In this document: in pieces, positions 12,882 to 24,308 of the stretch
How positions within the stretch are numbered: the stretch's first letter is position 1
Layout: each line of letters starts with the position of its first letter
Translations under genes and position numbers: made by a program
Assembly: GCA_033675545.1 (NCBI GenBank)
Contig: JAWDGP010004637.1
Location: 197,001 to 261,000 of the forward strand
DNA: 64,000 nucleotides
Direction: 5' to 3'
Source: Elysia crispata
Taxonomy: Eukaryota > Mollusca > Gastropoda > Plakobranchidae
Notes under the pieces: model-generated
The model's input: the letters and a program-made list of their open reading frames with translations, nothing else
What the model was told of the DNA's origin: nothing
Database searches by the model: none

Positions 12882-15800
12882 TACGCCATTACATAAATAA
12901 AACTTAAATCCAGTTCTAACTAGATAAAAATCCATTTAGATTCACAACCATCTCCTTGAGAGGCAAACCACTAAGAATTGACTCTGGATATTTTTTTTCA
13001 TGGTGTCATGAATAGTATAAAATAAAAATTCCTATAGCTGTGATACCTTATCTGGCCATCTCTTTTCTTTAACCCATTCACTGCCTTTCTTGAGTAAAAT
13101 GGGGAGACTGTGTGCCTATATCCCGCAGATTTCTCGGGTTTATAACATTACACTTTTTAGTGGATAAAATGGGAGAATACTCACTTAAACGTTTCTAAAA
13201 TAGTTTCTGGTACCGAATTTCATTTTTTATTGGAAAGGCTTGTGATTTGTTAATTTTAACCTTCTTTGTCTTCCACATGAAGAAGGAGAAGGTCAGTCTC
13301 AAATTTGAACATGTACTGGCTTCACAGCACAAGTTTATATCTTGTCTATCAGCTTTACAGGCTTTGTTAGAACTTACTAAATGATGATTATAGAGGTAAT
13401 GAAGATCTCTATGAAATTGTAGATGATTTAGATTTAGAAAGCCACAAGTTCTATCTATGACACTGTCAAAATGAACCGGGACTATCCCGATTAGCACCAG
13501 TGGTTGAAAAAATTCTTTGGTGCGTAATTGAAAAAAAAAATGACATGGGCCAATAGGACATAATTGCAAGAATGTGCAAACCAATTTTCAGAGAATTTCA
13601 TGTGCAAATTAAGAAGTTATGCCTAAAATTAAATTGCTTGTATGGCAATTTACTCCCCTGCACAGGGCATGAAACAAGAGCAGCAGAGAAGTGGTTAAAA
13701 AGTTATCTCCATGTATCTAGAAGTAATAGACTGATTCATGATTATTTTCCTATGGCTCTTGTTGGACTCTTAAGATACTAGATGATTTGATGATTATTAC
13801 TTTTCATTGTTTTGAGTGATATGCTTTAGTCCACAACTTTTTTCTATTTTTAACTTATCATAACAAAATTTTATACTGTTTATTAGTGTTCAAATACATT
13901 GCCAGATTTAAAATGAGATATTTCCGTCAAAGACTTGCACTCATTTTTTTGTATGGTTCTTTGCAGGCACTTACAACTCTGATCAAAGGTTTTCCGAAAA
14001 CAATGGCCCAGTGGCTGCCAGAAATTCTTCCTTCAATTTGGAATATTTTCACCCAAAGTGCTGAAATGTATCCTTATCCGATTTGCAGTCCAAATTGGCT
14101 TATGTTCCAGGGAACTAAAACATTTCATGCACCTATTTTTTGTTTTAGTTACGGTGATTTTTTTTTTCTTCCCTTAGATTTGAAAATTTTCATCATTATC
14201 TTTTCAAGAAGTTTCAATAGGTTTAAAGTTAACTTTTGGTGAGCTTTATTGTATGATTGTTCACCTGAATTTTTGTTCCAAGAAAGTGGTAAAATTAGGC
14301 AAAAAAATCTGAAGTTCTAGATTAATTTATTTTGGAAAGTTAAATTTTCGTTATATGACGCAGCATATTTTACTGAATGTTGGACCTTTTGAAGACCATG
14401 AAACCATATTTTTTTGCTAACTTAATTTTTATCTTTAACATATATGCAGCTATGTGAAGACAGTAGTCAACAACTTGGAAGATGCAGATGATCCTGTTGA
14501 TTCTGATGGTAAGATGACAGAATAATTATTAGAAAACTTGAATGTAGTACATTTTAATGATGGTAACATGAACTAAAATTTTCATGGATGAGGCAGTATC
14601 CATTACACGGTAATTCAGTCTCGATACTGTAAGGGATCACTTAGTTTTCCTCCACTGACCTCCTGACCAGGGCTATAATTCACACCCATTGGATGGGGAA
14701 AAAAACAGGTTTTTACTTCAGCTTTCTGCTTAGGTTTAAGTAGAAAAGCAAAAAAAACCCCCACTATTTTCCTCATGTATACTTTATTTTCCAAAGCATC
14801 TATTTAGTGTTTCTTCTAAAATCATTGATAAATGTCCAGGGCATATGATGTGGGTCTGAATATTGCACCCTTTTTTTTTTCTATCCAGCTGACATAGTGT
14901 GAACAAAGCAAAGCAAAAAAAAACCCCACCATTTTCCTCATGTATACTTTTTTTTCCAAAGCATCTATCTAGTGTTCCTTCTAAAATCATTGATAAATGT
15001 GCAGGGCATATGATGTGAGTCTGAATATTGTACCCTTTTTTTATCCAGCTGACATAGTGTGAACAAATTCATGTAAAAACTTTCGTTCCAATTTTTTTTA
15101 CCTCTCCTTCAGGTGATGTATTAGGGTTTGAGAATCTAGTTTACACTGTGTTTGAGTTTGTACACAGTCTAATTGAGTCAAGCAAGTTTCGGGCCACAGT
15201 GAAAAAAACAGTGGATCAGATCATTTACTACGTTATCATTTACATGCAGATGACTGAGGACCAGGTTTGTGAACTTTCTCTGTTTCCTACCCATTTGCCT
15301 ACTGTCTGCCTCTCTCTCTTGTCTATCTACCCCTGCCACTCTCTTTCTTGTTTTCTTATTGTAATGTCTTCTGAGTGGGGTTTTTTTTTTTTTTGTTAAT
15401 CCTTGTAAGAATCTTTTTTTTATGTTCCGTAATTCAGAAAGAATTTGAATGTGTGTTATTTAATCTTTAGTTTCATGCATTTAATTATTTGTTTTGTGCT
15501 TTTAAAATTCATGCACTTTTTTTTGTAAAACTCTACAGATTCAATTATGGAGCAATAACCCTGACCAGTTTGTCGAGGATGAAGATGATGACAGTTTTTC
15601 TTACTCAGTGAGAATATCAGCTCAGGACCTTCTCCTTGTAAGCAAAATAAGTTTTTTGATTTGCCCTGTTTGTATCATTTTATCATGTTCATCATCAACT
15701 TTTATTTTAGGCACAAGAATAAGTAACTCTTGCTTGTGATATTTTGAAACTGGTCCTAACATACACAATTTTCCTCCATTTTAATTTTTCCCTTCCTCAA

Positions 15801-18800
15801 AATTATTCTTTTGGCATAACGTAGATGTTGGGTGAAAAATGATCTTTGTTTGTGTTTCAGTCGCTTGGCACTGAGTTCCAGAGTGTTTGTCCAGCCGCTC
15901 TTTGCAATGCAATTACTAAGCATCTTCAAGAGTCAGAGGCTGCCAAAAATGCTGGGAATCCGCATTGGTATTATATCTTCTTTTTTTTTTAAACAAAGTG
16001 GAACTCAGTCATGCTGCTATGAAGGTTCAAATATAGAAAAAGTGAAATCACAAAAAAAAACTACTTTTGTAGAGTTTCCATTGAGGTAATCTAGATAACA
16101 TTTTAAAAAAAATCTTATCGAAATCTTTTTCGACAAAAGTAGCTATGTGCTAAAACTAATTACTAAGCATTGAAAAAAATTATATGGGTGATGCACTGGA
16201 CTGGAAAATGATCAAAGCTAATTTGGATTTCTTTTAAAAGGTGGAAAATTCACGAGTCCTGTATGTTGTCCTTGGGTAGTGTAAAAGACATGGTGATTCA
16301 ATCCATCAAGACTGGAGGCTTGCAGTTTAATCTAACAGGCTTCTTGCAGACGGTTGTGTTAAGGGACATGGAATGCTCAGGTACTTAACCATTTTAATGT
16401 TCCTTAAATAATTAATTTTACCTGTGTATTGACATTTTTTGTTAGAAACGGAAATCGGTTTGCTTTAACTTTTTTTTCTTCATCTGTGATATAAATTTTA
16501 TAATACAGTAGAATATAACTATGGCAGCACTCGGTGCAACAAAACCACCCTTACAGCGGGACCTATCCAGAATCCTGCTCTTTATTATTTGTGCTTGGGT
16601 TTAAGGGGGCCTGAACTGGGATACAGGGTGAGCTTTACTGATACCTGGGCGAAGGGAGTTTACCGATCAGGGGCTGTAGGGAAGCTCCAGATAGGCAGTC
16701 AAGGATTTATACTGGGACATTCCAGCGATGAGTGAGTTGGGGCAGGTGACAGAAATAGAGTGAAGATAGAGATGGTAAAGAGAAATGCATTAGAGGTGGC
16801 TCAATTCCTCTCACTGTATACATGTAGATCTAAGTTCTGGATTTTCCTGGCCATGTTATACATTTTTCATCTGCTATCTTTGTCAGAAGCTTAGGTTAGG
16901 CTGTTTTATGTACGGTCTTTGGGCTAGGTCAGAAAGTACTGGTTACAGAAGAGGAGAGCATCACATGTGTTGAACCCAAGTTAGTTCGTGTTGATCTAAT
17001 TTGCTAAAACCAGAACCAGCCCCACTATCTTTCTATTTAAATAAACTGTTGGTTTAACTTCAACATAACTTGTTAGAACGTTGTGTTGATTGTATTTTTC
17101 TTTCCCAGACCTGGCTTTATCTCTCTTATAAAATCAAATTGTTGTGTTGATGTTATTTTCTCTTGCCGCATATCATCAACTTTTTTCAGGCAGCGACTGT
17201 AGCAATCCTTTCTGCTGCATGTAGGCCTGTAATACAATACATAAATATTAAGATGTGATACCAACAGCACTCAATAGTCACATTAATTAAGGTTACGCTG
17301 AAGAGGATAATGTATCATTGGTCTAGGCAGGTTAGAATATTTTGAGTTCCACTCACTTGATTATTCATGTCTAATGGTAGTATAATTAGAGAGAAGTAAC
17401 CTCTCTGGTATTATCCCTTTTTGCATCAAAGAAATACACCCCCATATTTCTGTCAAGACTATACATCCTTTCATAGGCAGTGTACGGCAGAGTTAGACCA
17501 GTTGCATTAAAAATATAATTATTTTACTGTTTAGTAAACATTGCAGTGTACTTTTAAAAATTTTTTTTTATTTTATAAAGCATGATAGATCTTTAATATC
17601 TTTTACCTTCTACAGCATCACCGTTTCTGTTAGGAAGATGCCTGTGGACATCAAGTCGCTTTACAGAAGCAATGACACCTGAATTGCTTGAAAAGTGAGC
17701 TTAATTTTTGGTTATTTTTAATGTTTTATGGTAAAGATTTACCATTTATAATTTTAACAGTTGTAGGGGTTTTTCCTATGCCTGATGATCTCCATCATGT
17801 ACAACTGTCACATGCCTTACAAATCACCAACTGACAATGACATCTGATGACTATGACCCAGCCTGGGGAAAAGCTTAAAGTTTTTAAAATCTTACGTGAA
17901 ATTTGACCATCACAGGATAGGTAGACATTAAAAAAATAAACAAATTGAATTTGAATTGGTCTGTCAAAAATTTTTTTTTTAAGTGCAGGTGAACTGATAT
18001 TTCACAAAGTCTGTATAATTTATTGCTTGGGGATATACGACTTTTGGGTTCACCAGTTAAAACCGAAATCATAAGTTTTTGTATCCTGTCTACCAGAGGA
18101 ATTGATTTAAAGAGTTCTTTGTTGAAGTCTTGGTTAGAGTGGCTTTTGAATTGGCTTCAGTAAATAGTATTTTCTGTCGTGTAATTCTTTAACATCAGCA
18201 ACAAAACATTTGTTTTATATCTTCCCCTAGGCTTCTGCAGGCCACAGTGGGAGGGCTTCACATGTCTCAGCCGCCCAGTATCCGTATTTCTGCTGTTCGA
18301 GCGGTGTTCGGTTTCTGTGATCACCTGAAGATGGCCAACAACACTCAGCTCTTAGCTCCATTTCTACAGAACATATTGGAAGGCTTAATAAGCATAGCCA
18401 CACAGTTCTCAGCTGATGTGATGGGTTTATGTCTGGAGACATTGTCTGTTGTGATAACGGTGAGGCCTGAGTTTTAGGAATAAAGTTCCTTATTCAAGAA
18501 CTGATACTTTCTTTAATAGAATAATTAATTGAAACAGATGTTGAATGAAAAACTATAAATGATTAGACTGTTGTGTCATTTCTGATTCAAAATGTTTAAT
18601 CAGTGGGAGAAGATGTGACTGGCCTGTTTCTTTTCCTTTTGCAGGTAGACGATCAGTTTACAGCCAGCAAAGAAAAAAATCTTGGTCCTCTCTCTTTGGC
18701 AGTCTTTCTGAAGCATGCTGTTGGTGAGTGGAAGAACTACTATTTACTTAACAAACTGCGTCAATTTCAAGTCTGTTTAAAAAGTGATATTCTGTCAGCA

Positions 18801-21800
18801 TTGGCATTTGCAAATTGCTGCTGAGAAAATAGAAAATATATACAAAATACGGACTTGTTTAGTGGTTTTAATGCATAGTATGCTTTTGTTTCTCCAGATC
18901 CATTCATTGTGTCATTAGTTCAAGATATAGTGAAAGTCCTAGCTGGCAACCCTGCCTGTACAGATGCTCTTCAGGCCAGGTTTGTGCCGACACTCAACAG
19001 TATCCTGAACTCAGACTCTGAGAGGCTCTCGCCTGGCCTTGTGTCTGTAAGTTAACATATGCATTGAGGCCTTAGTTTTTTGCCTTTTATATGCTTGCTT
19101 TTTTCATTTGTTTTAGATGTTTATGATTACACAGTCATGGGGCATCCAATTGTCCATCATATTAACTTTGATTTCATCTTTGGTAATTTTTATCAAATGA
19201 CATCTATTTACAACTTGAAACTTTTGTCCACGCTCCCCTTCCTTTTTTCCTTAGCTCTTTGAGATCAGCAAAAAAAGAAGAAAAAAAATGACTTTCAATG
19301 AGAAATATTTTTAGGAAGCTTCTTTCTCATTCATAACTTTGACCTGGAAGTTTCTGTACAGAGCATAAAGCTCATTTATGCTTAGTCACTTTCCTCTTTT
19401 GAGCATTAGATCAAATCTGAATCAACCTTCCATTATCTCAAAAATCTTCTTTTCCATTAGATTTAGATAAAAATTTACCCTTCCTTGACCAGGTTCTAAA
19501 GCAGATTATATCAGTATTCAAATGTCTTGTAGGCCTATAAATTACTAACTTCAGTATTTAAAAAAATGGCTTTCCTAGCAACACACAGCCGTACAGCTCA
19601 GCAGTGAGAAGAGGGGAAAATGCATGAAGATTGAAGTGCTAAAATTTTTTTTTGACAAAATTTTTAACAAATATAGAAAATACTCTTAACTTAAGAAAAT
19701 CAAAAGGCACTATAGAACCTCCATATCTGAAACGGCTCATGCTCACTATAACTATGCACTGAGTGTAGGGTTATGGTTATTTCATAGCAGGTGCTTCAGA
19801 GGCTACATAGCAATGAAGTTATGGAATTGAAATTGTATGGATGTTTGATTTTTTTTTTCGGATAATTTATTGGATTATAACTGAGTTCTTGGAATACTAC
19901 ATTTTTACATATCTCATCTTCCCTTTGCATATGTTTTCAATTATATAGTTTGTTCAAGAAGACTTTGTAGTTTCAAGACAAAGCAAAAAATATGAAAAGA
20001 TTTTAAAAAGATGTGGATGACATTTCCTATATAATGTGCCTTCAAAGACTTTGAGCATCTCTCATTCAATTAAAAGTTTCGCATGAATATTACTTTCATT
20101 TCAAATATCTCTTATGTCAATGGATTTGTTATCTTTGTTGCTTTCCCTCCACCACAGGTATCTGTTGAAATGGTGACCTGTCTCATCCGTAGTGTACCCT
20201 CCCCTCTTTCAGATGCTATGATGTCTTGCTTCATGCCTGTGATACATTCTCTTCTCACAACAGATGATAACTCCACACTCCAGGTCTACAGCTTTTCATT
20301 TTCCCTATCTACTTATTCACATACATAGATTTTTTTTTTATCATGAATCAGCTTACCTTCATATTGTTGCTTAAACATTTTTCACATTCATGTCAACTTC
20401 AGTGAGTGGATTAAAATCCATTGCAAGCAATCAAAATCAATTATAAAATTTTCATTAAAGGATGTGACCATGAAGAGGGGAAAAAATGTTGTACTTTGTA
20501 ATGATTGCTGCTGAGATCTAGCAAAAAAAGTGTGAATTGTGATAACTTCAGGGAAATTAAGTTGTAAAAGATCCTCCTAAATCTTAAGCCCCGCCAAAAA
20601 AATGCTGCCCAATGTTCAATAAATTAGGATTTATAATAAATTTTTAGGTACACAAACTAATTGTCAAGGCAAATCTCAGTTTAGTGTGACTGCAATTTCA
20701 AACTTGACACTTTTCTCAGTTTTTTCTCTATAATGAGCATTTTTAAAATGAAAAAAAAATACCTATGTGTTGTAACAATATTTTGTCTTCTTTTTCTCCA
20801 AAAAGAGTGGTGGCGAATGCCTGAGGGCATATTGTTCTGTGGCCCTAGACCAAGTGGCACAACTGAAGGATGACTACAGTAAGGCTGGAAAATACAAAAT
20901 AATTTTTTTTAAAGATTTAACTGTAGTTGTATTTGAGAGGAATTTTTTAAAAATTTTATATTAATTCTTTAAATTTCATCAAAATTAAATTTTTACTGTC
21001 ATAAATTTTCATTTCCTTTATTCATAACTGAAGTTGTAAGAGCTTTTTTTCCCCTGATTTCTGGAGATACTTTGTAAATTTAGTTGTTGAGAAAACATTC
21101 TTTGCAGTTCATTTGTTAAAAACTAAAAGATCACAATAAGTGTCTGTCCCTTCTTTTTTGTTTACATAGACAATAGTGGTATGCACTACACTGTGCAAGT
21201 GATATTTAAGCTCTTGGATCCTAAGACGTCGGAGCATACAGCCACCTTTGTGGGCCGCCTTGTGTCCACTGTAATTGGGAAATGTGGCACACAGCTTGGA
21301 GAGCAGTTGGACCTCATGTTACGAGCTGTGCTGAGCAAGATCCAACAGGCAGAGACTCTTACTGTTTTACAGGTATTATTTTTCAAGAAGATATTCAGGA
21401 CAGTAAATTGAAGTTATGGGCCTCAGTCATATTTTTTAATTTAGCCCTGCCTACATGGGGCATAAGTTGGATATGAAAAAAGGCCTGAGATTCCTGTGTT
21501 GTGAACAGGCTATATCAAACAACAAACAGTAAATTGTTTTGAGTGAACTACTGAGATAATTTTTTTTGATTGTTTATGAAAAGAATTTGAACAGTCTGGT
21601 CTTATAAATCAAGAGATTTACTATTATTTCATTTGGAAGAAAATAAATGCTTAGTAATTTTGTCCCAACTATATTTGACAGTCCTTGCTCACTGTAAATT
21701 TTCCATGACCAGAGTCTCCTGATGGTATTTGCCCATCTGATGCTGAGTCAGATGGAGGCTGTACTTGACTTCCTAACTAGCGTACCAGGCCCCACAGGCA

Positions 21801-23587
21801 AGCCTGCCCTTGATTTTGTGCTCAACGAGTGGTGCTCTCGACAGCACCTCTTTTATGGGAGTTATGAGAGGAAAATCAGGTACATCTAATAATACTTTTG
21901 TGTATCCCCCTGTTTTCTAGGGTCATATTTAGTATGGTAATGTTTCATTGTAAAGAGATAAGTTACAATTATTCTTTTCATTTACATTCCCAATAGCCTT
22001 CATATTCATGCTGTGGTCTTTTCAGTCATCCTGAGGGTAGCATGAAGGATTTTTATTGTGAAAAGAGCAAGTAGATGCATTTCACATTTCTTAATAGCCT
22101 TTACATTTTTTTAATAATTAATGTGTTTACATAAACTCAACCCTTTGTCTTTGCAGCATTTTGGCTCTTTGTAAACTTCTCCAGCATGCCATAAACACCA
22201 ATGACCTGCGTCTGCAGGACATCACAGTGCAAGGAGAACTGGTTGTGAAACCCACTCCAGGAATACGCACACGTGCCAAGGCTAAATCCAGTGAGTTGTT
22301 GTTTTCCTTGTATCCTTAAGTGCAAAGGTATATTACAGTATAGTTCTGAAGAATTTGAAATAGGGAAATTTCTATTTGGCTTAAAAAAACATGGAAATAA
22401 TTGATGTGAAAGTATAATGTGATTTAAAAATAAAAAGCCACAGAAATTCTATAGGCTATTTTCTGAGGAAATGGTGTTTCAATATGATGAAATTTTCTTC
22501 TCATCTCAGCACCAGAGGAATGGACAACCATTCCTGTTCTAGTCAAAATATACAAGCTCCTTATCAATGAACTCTCAAATGCAATCGAGGAACGCTTGAC
22601 CCAGACTCAGGCAGATGATGACGATGACGAAGATGATGACGTGAGTGTACAAGACATGCAGCTTTGTTATACCTCCCACAATTTTTTATCAACAACTTGT
22701 TACTAAATATTTATATGATGGAAAGTTTTAAAAGAAACTACTGTGAACAAATTTTTATCTTTTTTTTTTCCCCATGATTTTCATGTGAAATCTAAATGAA
22801 AATTATTTAGAGTTTCCCTTCTTTTAGTATTGATATGAATGATAGTTTGTTACATAACTCTATTTTAATCATCTAATGAAGGGAGATGATGGAGGAGAAG
22901 AGATTGAAGATGAAGACCTGACAGTGAGGGGACAGTCTTTACAAGATGTATTGAATAGTTTGGATGATGAGGGTAAGTCTTTTAGTGTTCTTATGGCACA
23001 CAATTGAGTCCTATTCAGTGAATTGCTAATAGAGGGGAAAAATCAAGTGAATCTCTGATAAAAAGATGAAGCTGTATTTGTTTGTTGTTTTTTTTTTTTT
23101 TATATAATACTTTCTTTACATTTCTTTGCTAGTTATTATCATTATTTTTGTTTATAATCTTTCATTTATGACATTTTACTGAAGCAGATGACAAAATCAT
23201 AGTTGTGTCCTATTTTGTTTATAATAATAATTAATGTGTGAAATAACAGCAAGTTAAGATAATATTTTTTTGAGAGTTTAATTTTTGTTAATGTGTCAGT
23301 GTTGAAGATACTTTGCCATCATAAAGATTTATCAATGATGTAGGTCTTCTTACGTTTCTATTACCATTTTTTATTTAACTTGTTAGAACAAAAACCCTTC
23401 GAATATTGATAGGCAACATAAGGACACATCATAAGCGAAAACGCTTTTTCCCTCTGGAGTTTTAGAATCAAATGCAAAATTTTGAAGAATTTGTGTTGTA
23501 ATTTCTGTGGAATTTATAAGTGAAAAAGTAGGTCTCTTGATTACAGTTTTATTTTAAAACTTTTTGAGCTATTGTAAAGTTAGGTAT

Positions 23588-23623
<36 letters not shown>

Positions 23624-24308
23624 CCTTAGTGACATGTGAAATTTCCAGAGAAATTGGGAATTTTCAGAGGCTACTTCTCTTCTGTATTTGCTTTACTTAA
23701 AACTATTCTCTTATAGGATTTGCCATTGACTGTGAGGATGATGACGATGATCCTGATGCTCAGAACGATCCTAACAACCAAATAAATACTCAGGTAAAAC
23801 TCTTCATCACAAAGGGAGGGAAAAAATCTCTGCGACTTTGATAACAGGGTCTTCTCAAACAATGTTTATAACTTTTGTTCTAACTGGCAACTACCAAAAT
23901 CAATAAATTTCCTACTTTTATATCTTCCATATGTAAAGGTAAATACTGGAGAAATATTAAAAATACCTAAGCAAAAAGTTGATTTACTTTTTTTTTCATA
24001 TGTCAGAACAGCTTTTTTTTTTTTTAAGTGACATTGAATAATGCAGAACTTTTAAATTCAACAGCTGTTAGAGATCATTTATCAATGAAACTTAGCATTA
24101 CCTAAGATAAGATCATGACAAGCTTTGGTTTCTTAGAGTCTCAAATGATTAAGTTGCACATTTTCTTCTTTATTTATCTTTGCCACGTCAGACATATTTA
24201 ACAGAGTTCTTGCAGTCCTTGTCAAGTCAGCCTTGCTACTCCATGTTTAGCCAGCACCACAATGAGTCAGAGAGACAAGTCTTGCATACAATAAATATAA
24301 ATACGTAA
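3966..24308 (+). CDS. IPO9: Importin-9 (complete, 25 exons, 1031 aa)
   Basis: Beta-karyopherin that imports cargo such as core histones in a RanGTP-regulated way. Exons: 3966-4101, 8774-8922, 9201-9402, 9890-9978, 11329-11415, 11547-11666, 13967-14067, 14450-14508, 15113-15264, 15539-15637, 15861-15967, 16241-16380, 17616-17694, 18231-18459, 18645-18723, 18898-19046, 20158-20283, 20806-20878, 21170-21372, 21713-21879, 22157-22290, 22510-22640, 22882-22972, 23717-23793 and 24192-24308 (TAA). They sum to 3096 nt with phases matching at every GT-AG junction. Human importin-9 is about 1041 aa. Landmarks: [20 protein letters not shown] (importin-beta N-terminal region), [50 protein letters not shown] and [12 protein letters not shown]. 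Acidic runs near residues 928-950 and 970-985 and the end [19 protein letters not shown] are family features. I see no frameshift or stop. Confidence 0.96.
4152..4198. repeat. GATCTAG palindromic simple repeat
   Basis: Run of overlapping GATCTAG and TCTAGA units with an AGGCCTAG insert, 50 bp downstream of IPO9 exon 1. It mirrors the cluster at 3349-3454 across the divergent promoter. Confidence 0.7.
4371..4560 (+). repeat. Possible tRNA-derived SINE relic
   Basis: Begins GGCTGGTGGCTTTAGGGTTA, which resembles a pol III A-box context (TGGCnnAGnGG) and is shared in pattern with the candidates at 25651 and 11930. A convincing B box was not found, so this is a weak call. It lies in IPO9 intron 1. 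Confidence 0.3.
5158..5432 (+). repeat. Diverged direct repeat, copy A (IPO9 intron 1)
   Basis: About 270 bp from CTCTGGACCAGAATAAATGA through GCAAGAATTTCTTAGATAAAA to CCTGATTTTTTAACT. It matches copy B at 7262-7522 in the same orientation, with many substitutions and small indels. A pogo-type transposase relic lies between the two copies. The repeat family is not recognised. Confidence 0.8.
6499..7012 (+). pseudogene. pogo/Tigger-type transposase relic (N-terminal part, broken)
   Basis: Starts at ATG 6499 as [20 protein letters not shown], typical of the N-terminal helix-turn-helix of Tigger/Jerky-like transposases, and stops at 6604. It resumes near 6710 in another frame with [20 protein letters not shown] and [10 protein letters not shown] (CENP-B-type DNA-binding domain). 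It shifts frame again to [20 protein letters not shown] and DTWQQ, then VILKKYAPS, and ends before the catalytic DDE region would begin. At least one stop and two frameshifts make it dead. It sits in IPO9 intron 1 on the host gene's strand. Confidence 0.8.
7262..7522 (+). repeat. Diverged direct repeat, copy B (IPO9 intron 1)
   Basis: Second copy of the unit at 5158-5432, about 2.1 kb downstream in the same orientation. It begins CTCTGGACCAGAATAAATGA and ends CCTGATTTTTTAACTACATG. It differs by a deletion near the start and a T-run insertion (gaagttttttttccg). Confidence 0.8.
8057..8265 (-). pseudogene. Non-LTR retrotransposon (LINE) ORF2 C-terminal tail relic
   Basis: The minus-strand translation reads [20 protein letters not shown], then [19 protein letters not shown] and [20 protein letters not shown] followed by TAA. 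This is the characteristic end of reverse-transcriptase proteins of a LINE family common in molluscs. Internal stops (after NW and DV) show it is dead. It is a 5'-truncated insertion antisense in IPO9 intron 1. The RT-core fragment at 31.43-31.70 kb has a style consistent with the same family. Confidence 0.75.
10161..10560 (-). pseudogene. Penelope-like retroelement relic (end of RT to linker before GIY-YIG)
   Basis: Minus-strand reading: [14 protein letters not shown], an in-frame TAA at about 10434, then [38 protein letters not shown] and [19 protein letters not shown], then SVVYQ. The cysteine-rich CNCRNK-CPLKGNC motif followed by VVY is the linker before the GIY-YIG endonuclease in Penelope-like elements. 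Similarity ends at SVVYQ, so the endonuclease is missing. The upstream side is cut by, or abuts, the TIR element starting at 10574. It lies in IPO9 intron 4. Confidence 0.72.
10574..11051. mobile_element. 478-bp DNA transposon with 28-bp terminal inverted repeats (non-autonomous)
   Basis: Left end 10574-10601 (ATACCATATTCCCTCCATTA...) matches the reverse complement of the right end 11024-11051 (ATACCGTATTCGTTCCAATA...), both ending TAGTAGCGCC, at 24 of 28 positions. If the termini begin at CC, the flanking TA on both sides would be the target duplication, as in the Tc1/mariner/pogo group (inference). The interior has long C/G runs (10617-10629, 10920-10927, 10991-11000). It also has a short minus-strand acidic reading frame ending at a stop near 10831 ([16 protein letters not shown]), possibly a transposase C-terminus remnant. 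Inserted in IPO9 intron 4. Confidence 0.72.
11102..11128. repeat. (AT)n microsatellite
   Basis: Uninterrupted AT dinucleotide run of about 27 bp in IPO9 intron 4. Confidence 0.95.
12829..12880. repeat. (ATT)n microsatellite
   Basis: About 17 uninterrupted TTA/ATT triplets in IPO9 intron 6. Confidence 0.95.
13069..13698. mobile_element. Putative piggyBac-type MITE flanked by TTAA
   Basis: TTAA at 13069-13072 is followed by CCCATTCACTGCC. On the right, the reverse complement of 13682-13694 reads CCACTTCTCTGCT and abuts TTAA at 13695-13698. Nine of 13 terminal positions match, and the TTAA target plus a CCC-TT-CTGCC-like end is the piggyBac signature. No transposase was recognised inside; the open frame on the minus strand (13195-13584) has no known motif. 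It occupies IPO9 intron 6, 270 bp before exon 7. Confidence 0.55.
14743..15068. repeat. 165-bp tandem duplication in IPO9 intron 8
   Basis: Two adjacent copies, about 14743-14907 and 14908-15068, each running from AAAGCAAAAAAAA(A/C)CCC through TTTTCCTCATGTATACTTT and CTAAAATCATTGATAAATGT to CCAGCTGACATAGTGTGAAC. The offset is 165 bp and the copies are over 90 percent alike by eye. The array ends about 45 bp before exon 9, so it lies next to the 3' splice site region. Confidence 0.9.
16985..17470. repeat. Dispersed repeat, copy 1 (IPO9 intron 12)
   Basis: Shares blocks in the same order with 51385-51760: AACCAGCCCC-CTATCT, TTAACTTCAACATAAC, TGTTGATTGTA-TTTTCTT, TATAAAATCAAA, CATTGGTCTA-GCA-GTTAGAATA, CACTTGATT and CTATACATCC. 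This is an unclassified interspersed family. No coding sequence was recognised. Confidence 0.7.
23589..23621. repeat. (TA)n microsatellite
   Basis: About 33 bp of uninterrupted TA repeats in IPO9 intron 23. Confidence 0.95.

Noticed and set aside
13195-13584. 129-codon minus-strand open frame inside the TTAA element
   Set aside because: No piggyBac transposase or other motif; probably chance within the MITE.
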